Positions 55,819-64,000 of a stretch of 64,000 nt of DNA are shown here, one piece after another (the first letter of the stretch is position 1; every line of letters begins with the position of its first letter). The stretch comes from CAYTBN01 sp964436045 (GTDB lineage Bacteria; Myxococcota_A; UBA796; UBA9615; CAYRNR01): NCBI GenBank assembly GCA_964436045.1, contig CAYTBN010000034.1:6990-70989 (forward strand). Reading direction: 5' to 3'. The notes beneath the pieces were generated by a model. The model was given only the letters and a program-made list of their open reading frames with translations, did no database searches and had not been told where the DNA came from. Position numbers and translations under genes: made by a program.

Positions 55819-55959
55819 ATGCCCCTCGGAGCCCTCTGGACCCCCGGCATCGGTGAATTGCTGGTCGTGGCCGCCCTGCTCGTGATCTTCGTCTTCCCCA
55901 CGATCGCGGTGCTCGCCCCGGCGCTGTGGAAGCGGTTGTGGGGGAAGAAGGACCGCTGA
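55819..55959 (+). CDS. Small single-helix membrane protein, TatA-like
   Basis: A 46-residue frame with CGGAGA six bases before its ATG. It contains GIGELLVVAALLVIFVFP followed by an amphipathic basic end (LWKRLWGKKDR). The G-x-x-ELL start and helix-plus-amphipathic layout recall TatA/E, but it is short and the FG hinge is replaced by FP. It could be a TatA-type component or an unrelated micro-protein. Confidence 0.45.
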   Translation: MPLGALWTPGIGELLVVAALLVIFVFPTIAVLAPALWKRLWGKKDR

Positions 55960-55980
55960 GCGGCCGCCGCCCGCGAATCG

Positions 55981-56325
55981 TCAATCCCGGAACAACGTCA
56001 GCAGCATCTTGAACCGCTCCGCTGCGTGGACGGCGTGGGGGATGTGGGCGGGCATGCGGACGGTCTCACCCGTGGCGGCGGGCACGGTCTGGCCGTCGAT
56101 GGTCAGCTCGGCGTTGCCGTCGAGGACCGTGACGTAGGCGTCGAAGGGGGCGGTGTGCTCGCTGAGTTCCTCGCCCGCGTCGAAGGCGAACACGGTGAGG
56201 GTGCCGGTCTTTCCCTTGACCAGGGTACGGCTGACCACCGCGCCGGGGGCGTAGTCGACCAGTGTTTCCAGGCTGACGGGGGTCGCGGCGTTGAGGCCGC
56301 CCCTGGGTGTCTTCGCGTCGGTCAT
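55981..56325 (-). CDS. Cupin-domain protein
   Basis: This 114-residue single-domain cupin has motif 1 (GEELSEHTAPFDAYVTVLDG) and motif 2 (PAHIPHAVHA). The first motif has one His and an Asp, so metal binding is plausible but not certain. ATG 56325 with AAGGAGCGAGC is preferred over 56355. Function is unknown; small cupins of this type often sense or detoxify small molecules. Confidence 0.83.
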   Translation of the reverse strand: MTDAKTPRGGLNAATPVSLETLVDYAPGAVVSRTLVKGKTGTLTVFAFDAGEELSEHTAPFDAYVTVLDGNAELTIDGQTVPAATGETVRMPAHIPHAVHAAERFKMLLTLFRD

Positions 56326-56455
56326 GCTCGCTCCTTGTTCCGATTCTCGGCTCAAACCTGCAGCGCCGCTAGTGGGGCTGCAAGCAGTGCATGAGCCTGG
56401 TATCTATGTCCCGGTTCCGTTGCTGGCAGTGAATGCGACGTTGGGGAGAGTCACG

Positions 56456-57610
56456 ATGAGCCCATCCGCCCACCGTATCGCGGTTTTAGCCGTCGTCGTC
56501 TCGATGACCTGCGGGGTCGCCGGACCCGCGCTGGCCGAGGAAGCCCCCCCGGCGGTGGATGCCGCCGATCCGGGCGTGCTCCGGTACAAGGGTGTCGAGA
56601 TCGTGCCCGACATCAAGCTCCATTCGGACTACCAGATCGACGTGTCCGACGAGGAGCTGTCCAACGCCTTCCACGTCACCCGCGCCTACCTGGGGATGAA
56701 GCTCAAGGTCACACCGTGGCTGTCGGCACGGGTCACCTACGACATCACCACGGTCAAGGACATCGGCGCATCCGGGGACTACTCGGTGGTCGACGACGGC
56801 GTCAGCGTCAGTGACAGCAAGCTGACCGGGGCGCTGGTCGGGCGGCTGAAGTATGCCTACGTCAACGTCGGCATCCTGCCCATCGACGCCAACCTGCGGG
56901 TCGGGGTGGTCCACACGCCGTGGCTCGGCTGGATCGATCACATCGAAGGCACGCGCTTCTTGAGGAAGGCGATGTGGGAGAAGGAGTACCACTACCCGTC
57001 GGCGGACTTCGGGGTGGCCTTCATCGGTCACGCGGGTGACGTGCTGGCGTACCACGTGGGGGTCTACAACGGCGAGGGGTACTACGGCCTCGACCAGATC
57101 GGTTTCAAGGACGTTGCCGGCCGGCTGTCGATGCGGCCAGCACCCCACCACAAGGTGCTCCAGGGGCTGCAGATCAGCGCCTACGCCCACGGCGAGTTCC
57201 CGCTGGAGGACGGCGAGGAGACCGACCGGCGGCTGGGGGGCGCGGTGACCTGGCGGATCGCCGACAAGATCAAGGACGCGGACTGTCACAAGGTCGAGGG
57301 CGACAAGGCGGCGTTCTGGTTCCAGATCAAGAGCGGCCAGCACGGGGATCCGGCGGACCACCTGGCCAACAACCTGGGCATGAGCTTCGGCGCCCGGGTC
57401 GAGCTGCCCGCCCACCTGTTCGTCATCGGCCGCGGCGACCGCTTCGACCCCGACCTGGACGTGGACGACGACGAGTACTGGCGCGCCATCGCCGCCTTTG
57501 GCGTCCGCGCCCACAAGACCTTCCGCGTGGCCCTGGCCTACCAGGGTGAGCTTCCGGCGGTGGGTGACGCCCAGCACCTGATCGGCATCCACACCGAGTT
57601 CCGGCTCTGA
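56456..57610 (+). CDS. Outer-membrane porin-like beta-barrel protein
   Basis: The 384-residue exported protein has a signal peptide ending GPALAEE. It then shows alternating amphipathic strands (AFHVTRAYLGMKLKV, LKYAYVNVGILP, LRVGVVHTPWLGWID, DFGVAFIGHAG) and ends in an aromatic-rich strand with HTEFRL. The layout resembles phosphate-selective (OprO/P-type) porins of deltaproteobacteria. The substrate is not known. GGGGAG precedes ATG 56456. Confidence 0.8.
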   Translation: MSPSAHRIAVLAVVVSMTCGVAGPALAEEAPPAVDAADPGVLRYKGVEIVPDIKLHSDYQIDVSDEELSNAFHVTRAYLGMKLKVTPWLSARVTYDITTVKDIGASGDYSVVDDGVSVSDSKLTGALVGRLKYAYVNVGILPIDANLRVGVVHTPWLGWIDHIEGTRFLRKAMWEKEYHYPSADFGVAFIGHAGDVLAYHVGVYNGEGYYGLDQIGFKDVAGRLSMRPAPHHKVLQGLQISAYAHGEFPLEDGEETDRRLGGAVTWRIADKIKDADCHKVEGDKAAFWFQIKSGQHGDPADHLANNLGMSFGARVELPAHLFVIGRGDRFDPDLDVDDDEYWRAIAAFGVRAHKTFRVALAYQGELPAVGDAQHLIGIHTEFRL

Positions 57611-57654
57611 TCAGCGGGCGGGGACGGCGGGGAATCTGCGGGGGTTCCCGGAGG

Positions 57655-58518
57655 TCACACGGCCCAGGCCTGCTCCAGCGAAGGGGTGATCCACCGTCGC
57701 AACGCCTCCGGCGTCGGCGAACCGTCGAACAGGCAGACCAGGATCCGCCTGTGGGGCAGGGAGATGACCGCCAGGTCCAGCTCGTCGACGGTCGCCCGGA
57801 CGGTGCTGCCCGGATCGCGGCACTCGGCGAATCGGACCACCCTGTAGGCGAGCCGGGACAGGCGATGGCGCCGTCGCCGGTCCGACAGGGTGGAGACCAG
57901 GGTCCTTCCGCTCCGCGTCGTGATCTGGATGTCTCGCAGACCGATCTCGGTGCCGCCGGCGATCTGTGCGCGGCGTAGCCCGGTGAACAGCCGCTCGACC
58001 GGAGCGGCCCCCCACTCCACGACCTGCACCGACACCCCTTCATCGGCTTCCGCAGCGGGTTCTTCCGTGGCGCCTGCGGCGCTGGAGACGGACGGCTCGT
58101 CGGAAGCCGGGTCTTCGTCGACCTCGACGAAGGCGGCCATGTCCTCGCCGGTCATCGAGGCGAGCTGGAGGTTGGCCAGCGATTCCTCGATGGACTCGGC
58201 GGTGGCGGCGAAGTCGCCGACGTCGGTGAACCAGGAGCCGTGGTCGAGCTGCACGCGCAGCTTCTCGAACGCATCGCACGCCCCGGCGTCGGTGACGTCG
58301 ATCCGGTCCAGCAATCCCCGTTCCTGCAGTCGCCTTCCCTGGGCGATGATCGCCGTCGCCGGACGTTCGGTCGCGGTCGACCAGGCGTCGAGGGTGCCGT
58401 CCATCCGGAAGGAGAAGCGCTTGCCGGGGCGGGGTAGCAGCTGCCACAGCGCCGCCGGTCCGTCCAGGTGTCCCAGGACCGAGTTGACCACCTGACCGTG
58501 GACCAGCAGCGCCTGGCG
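57655..58518 (-). pseudogene. DUF4388-like gene missing its 5' end
   Basis: The readable part starts inside a DUF4388 (PATAN-like) domain (VHGQVVNSVLGHLDGPAALW, FSFRMDGTL, IIAQGRRLQERGLLDRI). It continues through a linker to a C-terminal domain ending RRWITPSLEQAWAV. The first half of DUF4388 and the start codon are absent. Upstream of 58518 the same strand is antisense to another gene. A GTG at 58491 could start a shortened product. Confidence 0.6.
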
Positions 58519-58530
58519 GTGATTCCCTCC

Positions 58531-58962
58531 ATGGCCCTGGAGGGCGCCCCGGTGGCCAGCCTGATGTACGACGAACCCCTCGCCGATCCCTGGACCATCA
58601 CCGTCTCCGGCGAGGCACCCGCCGATCACCAGGTCGTCGATCCCGACTGGGGTCTGGCGATGGCGTGGGAGATCCCCCTCTCCTACCTCGACGCCGACGA
58701 CAGCGGCGGCCTGACCGAAGGCGACCAACCCCTCTACCTCGTGTGCCTCGACGGCAGCACCGTGGTCATCTTCTGGGCCGACGCCGCCCGCTCCGTCGAG
58801 CAGGCCTGGAGCTACGAGTACAGCTGGTCCACCTTCGGGGGCCGCCCTGGCCTCTTTGCCGTCGCCATGGACCCCGACGCCGCCGACGGCGACCCCCCCA
58901 TCCAGATCGACCCCGTCGACCTCCTCTCCCTCGAACTCTCCGGCGCCTGCACCCTCGAGTAG
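58531..58962 (+). pseudogene. 5'-truncated secreted-type protein gene
   Basis: 143 codons from ATG 58531 encode a beta-rich acidic domain with a DADDSGGLTEGD calcium-loop-like motif and LYLVCLDGSTVVIFW. There is no signal peptide or ribosome site (CCTCC precedes the ATG). It looks as if the true N-terminus was lost at the junction with the DUF4388 fragment. Confidence 0.5.
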
Positions 58963-58971
58963 CTCCGCCGT

Positions 58972-59613
58972 CTACTGCGGCGCCGCCCAGGTCGCGTTCA
59001 CGATCCGGTAGACGTCGTCGCGGTCCTCGAACCGCGCGTCGACGAAGCCGGCGTCGGCGAGGGCCTGCTCCAGCTGCGCGCGCATCGAGAACAGCGGCGC
59101 GACCTCACCCTGGGCCAGGAACAGGCCGAGCCGTCCGCCCGGACGGAGCACCCGGGCCATCTCCCGCAGCACTTCCACCTTCTCGTCGGGGGCGAAGTGG
59201 GGCAGGACGAAGGAACTCACCGCCGCGTCGAACCTGTCGTCGTCGTAGGGCAGCCGCCGGGCGTCTCCCCATCGCAGGGTGACGTTGTCCAGCCGCCGGA
59301 CGGCCAGCTTGTTCGCCGCGCGGGAGAGCATCGAACCCGAATAGTCGATGCCGGACCAGTGGCCAGCGCGCCGGGCACCGAGATCGGCCAGCAGGCCGGT
59401 CCCGATCCCGACATCGACGACCCGATCGCCGTCGCGAACGGACATGTCGACCATTCGCCGGGCGTTGTCCCCGTAGGCCCGGTCCAGCCCGACGCTCCAG
59501 TCGTAGAACCGGGCCCACACCGCATAGAACCAGCGCACGTAGGCGCGGCTCCCCGCCCCGATCATCGACGGAGTGGTCAGCCTCATGTACAGCCGCCGTA
59601 GCCAGGAAGGCAT
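58972..59613 (-). CDS. UbiE-like SAM-dependent methyltransferase
   Basis: About 213 residues. It has motif I VVDVGIGTGLLADL, then IDYSGSMLSRAANKL, GDARRLPYDDDRFDAAVSSFV and EMARVLRPGGRLGLF. The N-terminal RWFYAVWARFYDW region is typical of quinone or phospholipid methyltransferases. ATG 59613 is chosen with GGAGG upstream; ATG 59631 is possible. It diverges from the RcnR-like gene, so the G-tract operator between them could control both. Confidence 0.85.
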   Translation of the reverse strand: MPSWLRRLYMRLTTPSMIGAGSRAYVRWFYAVWARFYDWSVGLDRAYGDNARRMVDMSVRDGDRVVDVGIGTGLLADLGARRAGHWSGIDYSGSMLSRAANKLAVRRLDNVTLRWGDARRLPYDDDRFDAAVSSFVLPHFAPDEKVEVLREMARVLRPGGRLGLFLAQGEVAPLFSMRAQLEQALADAGFVDARFEDRDDVYRIVNATWAAPQ

Positions 59614-59633
59614 CTTTATCACAACCTCCATGC

Positions 59634-59661
59634 TTGACGTTATAGGGTAGGGGGGTATCTT
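59634..59661 (+). promoter_or_regulatory. Promoter with G-tract (CsoR/RcnR-type) operator
   Basis: TTGACG (59634-59639) and TATCTT (59656-59661) are spaced by 16 bp. Between them lies TAGGGTAGGGGGGTAT, with a six-G run at 59650-59655 flanked by AT pairs, like operators of RcnR/CsoR repressors. Transcription would begin almost at the ATG at 59670. Confidence 0.58.
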
Positions 59662-59669
59662 ATCAGCCC

Positions 59670-59951
59670 ATGAGTCACGTCATCGACCAGAAAAAGAAGC
59701 TGCTGGCCCGGATCAACCGTCTGATCGGACAGATGGAGGCGCTGAAGCGGGCCATCGAGACCGCCGAGAACGACGAGCAGTGCTCCCAGATCATGGGGCA
59801 GCTGGCGTCGATCCGCGGCGCCATGAACGGGCTGCTGTTGCTGTTCCTCGACGGGCACGTGCGTGAGCACGTTGCCGCCGGCCGAACGCAGGCCGAGCGG
59901 GACGTCGCGGCCGAGGACCTGATGGCGGCGCTGCGGTCCTACCGCGCCTGA
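59670..59951 (+). CDS. CsoR/RcnR/FrmR-family metal-responsive repressor, RcnR-like
   Basis: The 93-residue all-helical repressor matches the family throughout (RINRLIGQMEALKRAIE, IMGQLASIRGAMNGLL). Metal-ligand positions resemble nickel/cobalt sensor RcnR: His3 in MSH, Cys38, His63 and His67 (DGHVREHV). FrmR proteins lack the last His. It would bind the G-tract operator just upstream. The expected exporter gene is not intact next to it. Confidence 0.87.
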   Translation: MSHVIDQKKKLLARINRLIGQMEALKRAIETAENDEQCSQIMGQLASIRGAMNGLLLLFLDGHVREHVAAGRTQAERDVAAEDLMAALRSYRA

Positions 59952-59960
59952 GGAGGCACC

Positions 59961-60111
59961 ATGATTGGCAGATACACCCGCGAGGGGGTACTGGCTCACG
60001 TGGGCCTGGCCAAGCTGGCCCAGGTGGGCGTGGCCGGCGCCCTGATCGTCGCCGCCGCCGCGGTCCATTACGGCTCGGCACTCCCGGGCAAGCCGACCGT
60101 GGCACTCGGAG
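59961..60111 (+). pseudogene. Truncated ORF downstream of the RcnR-like gene
   Basis: ATG 59961 has a strong GAGGAGG site and encodes about 50 sensible residues with one membrane helix (VGVAGALIVAAAAVHYG). From about 60112 the frame is antisense to the M4 protease 3' end and turns Arg-rich, ending at 60368. It looks like the first part of an RcnR-controlled membrane protein, possibly an exporter component, cut off by a rearrangement. Confidence 0.5.
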
Positions 60112-62271
60112 TCAGCGCCGACGGCGGAGGGCGAGACCGAGGGTTGCCAGCCCGAGACCGACGGCGATCGCGGTGGGGTGGGGCCCGCCCGCGAGCCGGC
60201 AGCTGCAGCCGTCGCCCTCGTCGTCATCGTCGTCGTCATCGGCGGCCGGCGCGGCCAGGTCGAACTCGACCTCCAGCGTCATGTCGACCGCCGCGCAGTT
60301 CTTGTGCAGCAGGGTCAGGTAGTAGGTGGTGTCGGACGCCAGCCCGATGTCCTCGTCCTCGAGGGTGATCACGATCTCGTCGGGGTTCTCGTCCAGCTCC
60401 CGGTCGGACTCGCCGGGCACCGGGACCTCCATCTCGTAGCCGTTGGGGGTCTCGATGGTCTCGAAGTCGACGGTGACCATCTCGCCCTCGCGGATCATGA
60501 AGGTGTAGAGCAGCTCGCCTTCCTTGAAGGACCCGCCGTCGAAGCGGTCCATGTCGATGGAGATCTCCAGCTCCTCGAGGACGCCCTCGTCCGCGGGGGG
60601 AGTGGTCAGCGAGTACTGGAACGGGGGCATGAACGAGAAGCCCATCTCCCGAACCCGGTCGCACCACTCGTCGTCCAGCTCGGTCATGCCCATGAACAGG
60701 CCCAGCTCGACCTCGAACGGCTCGTCGGGATCGATGGGCAGCGAGCGCCCGCAGAGCAGCATGCCCCGGTCCTCCAGCGACGCCTCGATGGCGGCCAGGT
60801 CCTCGGCTGTGATCTCGCCGTCCTCCTCCAGTTCGCCGGCGGCCTCGAGCATCATCTCGGCCAGCTCGGCGAAGGTCGGCGCCTGGCTCACCAGCAGCAG
60901 GGCGCCGTACACGATCTGGTCCGCCGCCTCCTTGCCCACCAGCTCGTGGATGTCCCAGGCCGAGGCGCCCACGATCTCGCCGTCGTCGTGGGACTCGCCG
61001 GTCAGGTCGTCGGGGCAGGTCTTGTCGTTGTCTAGGTCGCGGCCGATGGGGATGTGACTGCTGACCTCGGACTGACCCTGGTAGCTGCCGGCCCAGTAAT
61101 CGGCCAGCCCCTCGTGGATGCCGTTGGGGGCGTTGTTGGCGCCGTACTCGTCGTAGATGACCCAGTCCATCAGCATGTCCGTGGTGGTCTGGATGATCGA
61201 GTGGCCGAACTCGTGGGCCACGACCCCGGCGTCGTAGGCGTAGTCCCAGCTGCCCTGGCCGAAGCTCAGCAGCTGATTGCCGCTGATGTCGGTGGAGTAG
61301 AACGCGTTGTCGTAGGGGGAGCCGTCCTCGTAGATGTAGTTGGTGGTCACGATCGCCGGGCCGTCGAACTCGTGGCCGTGGGTGTCCTCGAAGTAATGGC
61401 TGAGGGCGGTCACGTGGTGGTAGGCCTGGACCTCGGCGAAGGCGTCCTCGGTGGAGTTGAACTCGGGTTCGTACAGGAAGTCCCCGTTCTCGTCGGCCTG
61501 GGCCAGGTAGGTGTCCGAGACCGCACCGTCATCGACCACCATGCTCCGGACCAGCGCGTAGCTCCCGGACATCACGTCCATGTCACCGACCAGGTCGGTC
61601 AGCGTGACCTCGACCTCGTCGCCGTGGGCCGGGCTGTACATGAAGACGAAACCCTGGGCCTGCCGCCGCAGGTCGGTCACTTCGCGGATCGCGCCGCTCA
61701 TCGCGTCGACGGTCACCATCCACGCCTCGGGCCGGGTCGTGCGCGACAGGTGCACTCGGTAGACCAGAGAACCACCGCTGGCGTCGGGCTGCACGGCCAG
61801 CGCCGCGGTGGCCTGCATGTCCGCCGGGCGGCCGAGGGCGGTGGACCCCGTCTCGATCGCCGCTGCGTGTGAAGTGGCCGGCACCGGCGAGACGCTCAGC
61901 CCACCGTGGGCGGAGGCGCTGATCAGGGACACTCGCCCCCCCCGATCCAGCTTGACCTGCGCGCGTCCCCCGAGCACGGGGATCCCGCCGTGGACCTGGT
62001 GCAGCCGGACCAGCGTCCGTCCGCGCCATTCCGTGGTCCGGCCGGGCGCCCAGCCGGCGACTCCTGCGTCGATGCCCAGGTCGGGACCCATCTCGGCGAC
62101 GGCCCGCAGTGCGATCTCAGCAGGCGTTCCGGAGCCGGGGTCGAGACGGATGCCGCGGGTGATGACGGTGGATCCGTCGTCGAAGCGCTGGGGCTCCGTG
62201 GCGCTCGCCGGGGGTGCGGCCCAGGTCGCGAGCAACGCGAACATAGCGACAAGATGGATACGGGAAGTCAT
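60112..62271 (-). CDS. Secreted M4/thermolysin-like metalloprotease with MYXO-CTERM-like tail
   Basis: 719 residues. It has a signal peptide, an FTP-type propeptide (RLHQVHGGIPVLGG), and a catalytic domain with HEFGHS (zinc His and Glu) and GIHEGLADYWA (third ligand). The C-terminal beta-rich domain ends in an Asp run, GDGCSC, a helix (TAIAVGLGLATLGLAL) and RRRR. The tail suggests sorting to the cell surface before release. The gene is intact. Confidence 0.92.
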   Translation of the reverse strand: MTSRIHLVAMFALLATWAAPPASATEPQRFDDGSTVITRGIRLDPGSGTPAEIALRAVAEMGPDLGIDAGVAGWAPGRTTEWRGRTLVRLHQVHGGIPVLGGRAQVKLDRGGRVSLISASAHGGLSVSPVPATSHAAAIETGSTALGRPADMQATAALAVQPDASGGSLVYRVHLSRTTRPEAWMVTVDAMSGAIREVTDLRRQAQGFVFMYSPAHGDEVEVTLTDLVGDMDVMSGSYALVRSMVVDDGAVSDTYLAQADENGDFLYEPEFNSTEDAFAEVQAYHHVTALSHYFEDTHGHEFDGPAIVTTNYIYEDGSPYDNAFYSTDISGNQLLSFGQGSWDYAYDAGVVAHEFGHSIIQTTTDMLMDWVIYDEYGANNAPNGIHEGLADYWAGSYQGQSEVSSHIPIGRDLDNDKTCPDDLTGESHDDGEIVGASAWDIHELVGKEAADQIVYGALLLVSQAPTFAELAEMMLEAAGELEEDGEITAEDLAAIEASLEDRGMLLCGRSLPIDPDEPFEVELGLFMGMTELDDEWCDRVREMGFSFMPPFQYSLTTPPADEGVLEELEISIDMDRFDGGSFKEGELLYTFMIREGEMVTVDFETIETPNGYEMEVPVPGESDRELDENPDEIVITLEDEDIGLASDTTYYLTLLHKNCAAVDMTLEVEFDLAAPAADDDDDDDEGDGCSCRLAGGPHPTAIAVGLGLATLGLALRRRR

Positions 62272-62349
62272 GGGGCTCCTCCATGCGGGGCACAGGTGGA
62301 ATTCGTCAGGGTTTGTAGCACCCGAGATCGAGGGCTTCTTGACCCTCCC

Positions 62350-64000
62350 TCAGCGGCGGCGGATCAGGGCCAGCCCCGCCAGCGCCAGCAGTGACACGAG
62401 ACCCGCGGGGGTGGTGCTGGCCAGGTTGGACTCGCACTCGCAGCCGCCCGCGAACTCGTCGTCGTCGTCCGCGGGATCGTCGGTGGTGTCGTCGTCGCCA
62501 GTGGTGTCGTCGTCGCCGGGGTCCTCGCAGTCGTCGTCGTCCTCGTCGGACACCCCGTCGCAGTCGTTGTCGACGGCGTCATCGCAGATCTCCTCGGCGC
62601 CCGGGAAGATCTGGTCGTCTTCGTCGTCACAGTCGTCGCCGTAGGTCCCGCCGTCGAAGCCGTCCCCATCCACGTCGGTCAGATCGGCTCCGTCGCAATC
62701 GTTGTCGACGCCGTCGTAGGGGATTTCGTTGTTGCCGGGATAGGCGTCGCTCTCCGTGTCGTCGCAGTCGCCGTCGCAGGTGGAGTAACCGTCGCCGTCG
62801 ATGTCCGCGGGCTCCAGCGCGGCGTCGCCGTCGTCGCAGTCGCCGTCACAGGTGGAGTAGCCGTCGCCGTCGACGTCGGCGGGCTCCAGCGTGTCGTCGC
62901 CGTCGTCGCAGTCACCCTCGCAGGTCGCAAAACCGTCGCCGTCCAGGTCCGCTTCGACCTGGGGCAAGGAGCCGTCGCAGTCGTTGTCCTTGCCGTCGCA
63001 GATCTCCACCGCGCCCGGGTAGACGGCGGCATCGTTGTTGTCGCAGTCCCCCTGGCAGGCATTGATCCCGTCGCCGTCCAGATCCTGGTCCACGTCCTCG
63101 TCCACGTCGCCGTCGCAGTCGTTGTCCGCTCCGTCGCACTGCTCGGGTGCGCCCGGGTAGGTCAGGTCGTTGTTGTCGTCGCAGTCCCCGCCGCAGACCA
63201 GGGCGCCGTCTCCGTCGCCGTCCACCTCGCCGGGGCCCAGCAGCCCATCGCAGTCGTTGTCGATCCCGTCGCAGGCCTCGGCGTTTCCGGGGTATGCCGC
63301 CGCCTCGTCGTCGTCGCAGTCGCCGTCGCAGATCGAGACGCCGTCGCCGTCGCCGTCTCCCTCCTCATCGGTGGCCGGATCGCAGTCGTTGTCGATGCCG
63401 TCGCACTGCTCATCGTTGCCCGGGAAGACCGCCGGCTGGCCGTCGTCGCAGTCCCCGTCGCACAGGCTGAAGCCGTCCCCGTCCAGGTCCGCCAGCTCGT
63501 CGGTGGACGGATCACAATCGTCGTCGATGCCGTTGCAGATCTCGGTGGCCGCCGGATTGACGGCCGCGTCGGTGTCGTCGCAGTCGCCCGGAAGGTCCAC
63601 GTAGTCCGCGGGCGGCGTGCACGAGGAGGTGACGGAACCCGAATCGCCGAAGCCGTCTCCGTCGAGGTCCGCGTACCAGGTCTGAGCATCGAGTGCGCCC
63701 ACGTCGATGGTCCCGTCGCAGTCGTCGTCGATCCCGTTGCAGACCTCGGCCGCGTCCGGGTTCACCGCCGGATCCAGGTCGTCGCAGTCGCCCTCGCAGA
63801 CCGTGACCCCGTCGGCATCTTCGTCCCAGCCCTCGTCGATCTGGCCATCGCAGTTGTCGTCGATGCCGTTACAGTCCTCGTAGGCCGCCGGGTTGATCTC
63901 GCCGTCTCCGTCGTCGCAGTCCCCCGCGCAGGAGGTGAAGCCGTCGCCGTCGGCGTCGAAGCCTTCGTCCACGTCGCCATCGCAGTCGTTGTCGAGGAAG
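62350..64000 (-). CDS. MopE-like metal-binding repeat protein with MYXO-CTERM-like tail, 5' end outside window
   Basis: At least 550 residues are visible. The window holds about eleven units of roughly 25-60 residues built on GDCDD...PGA.E.CDGIDNDCDG with DxDxDG loops. These loops bind calcium or other metals, as in MopE and thrombospondin type 3 repeats. Two short units in a row (LEPADVDGDGYST, LEPADIDGDGYST) show recent duplication. After an Asp-rich linker it ends in GGCECES, one helix and IRRR. The frame is open to the window edge. Confidence 0.9.
   Translation of the reverse strand, partial: FLDNDCDGDVDEGFDADGDGFTSCAGDCDDGDGEINPAAYEDCNGIDDNCDGQIDEGWDEDADGVTVCEGDCDDLDPAVNPDAAEVCNGIDDDCDGTIDVGALDAQTWYADLDGDGFGDSGSVTSSCTPPADYVDLPGDCDDTDAAVNPAATEICNGIDDDCDPSTDELADLDGDGFSLCDGDCDDGQPAVFPGNDEQCDGIDNDCDPATDEEGDGDGDGVSICDGDCDDDEAAAYPGNAEACDGIDNDCDGLLGPGEVDGDGDGALVCGGDCDDNNDLTYPGAPEQCDGADNDCDGDVDEDVDQDLDGDGINACQGDCDNNDAAVYPGAVEICDGKDNDCDGSLPQVEADLDGDGFATCEGDCDDGDDTLEPADVDGDGYSTCDGDCDDGDAALEPADIDGDGYSTCDGDCDDTESDAYPGNNEIPYDGVDNDCDGADLTDVDGDGFDGGTYGDDCDDEDDQIFPGAEEICDDAVDNDCDGVSDEDDDDCEDPGDDDTTGDDDTTDDPADDDDEFAGGCECESNLASTTPAGLVSLLALAGLALIRRR

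Noticed and set aside
53036..55885. 949-codon plus-strand frame opposite the propeller and DedA genes
   Set aside because: It mirrors three genes with clear domains, and its composition is that of an antisense shadow.
62500..63990. Periodic GTCGTCGCAGTC-like DNA as a CRISPR array
   Set aside because: The period varies, spacers are coding, and both strands are explained by DxDxDG protein repeats.

Overview
The window is a high-GC bacterial chromosome segment whose GC content looks close to 70% by eye. It most resembles an uncultured Deltaproteobacteria/Myxococcota-type organism. The evidence is three secreted proteins with a MYXO-CTERM-like C-terminus (Gly-Cys-x-Cys, one membrane helix, Arg cluster), many lipoproteins with Asp-rich linkers after the lipobox, a membrane sensor domain of the kind seen on myxobacterial Ser/Thr kinases, and a MopE-like DxDxDG repeat protein. 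An in-frame UGA with a bacterial SECIS-like hairpin and an hgcAB pair suggest an anaerobic or facultative lifestyle. This placement is inference.

Region by region: 1-936 (minus) holds a selenocysteine-containing redoxin lipoprotein and a partial FG-GAP lipoprotein. 1066-3113 holds a cell-wall amidase and a DUF819 permease. 3200-7490 is a tight five-gene operon (UbiD-like decarboxylase, large and small AcnX subunits, isopentenyl phosphate kinase, UbiX). It matches the lower part of the archaeal modified mevalonate pathway plus the prenyl-FMN synthase that the decarboxylase needs. 7478-11991 is a large Lhr-type helicase with two apparent frame breaks. 12114-15877 carries a hybrid histidine kinase, a lipoprotein-type peptide deformylase and small proteins. 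15896-20403 is a membrane protein with an AMMECR1-like domain and an alpha-toroid domain, overlapping two consecutive radical SAM/SPASM enzymes.

20409-23620 contains a phosphatase with a MYXO-CTERM-like tail, about 700 bp of non-coding DNA with inverted repeats, a REP-associated tyrosine transposase and tRNA-Pro(TGG). 23818-33135 holds peptidases (M3, S9), a methyltransferase, an SSS transporter with DUF3311, and lipoproteins. 33352-35380 is a palindromic operator/promoter, a MarR regulator and hgcAB, the mercury-methylation gene pair; this HgcA has an unusual hydrophobic N-terminal extension. 35377-52937 is mostly housekeeping: Tex, isochorismatase-type hydrolase, acyl-CoA synthetase, DEAD-box helicase, a chimeric ABC1 kinase, PurC, guanine deaminase, a methyltransferase and a TrkA-type potassium channel.

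52934-62271 shows several broken loci: a propeller gene interrupted by an in-frame TAG, a head-to-head join of two 5'-truncated genes, and an RcnR-like regulator followed by a truncated ORF. It also holds an outer-membrane porin and an M4 protease. The window ends inside a repeat-rich MopE-like protein.

The strongest candidates for a new system are the archaeal-type isoprenoid operon in a bacterium, the MarR-controlled hgcAB with extended HgcA, the UxxC selenoprotein, and the AMMECR1-like/toroid plus double radical SAM cassette.
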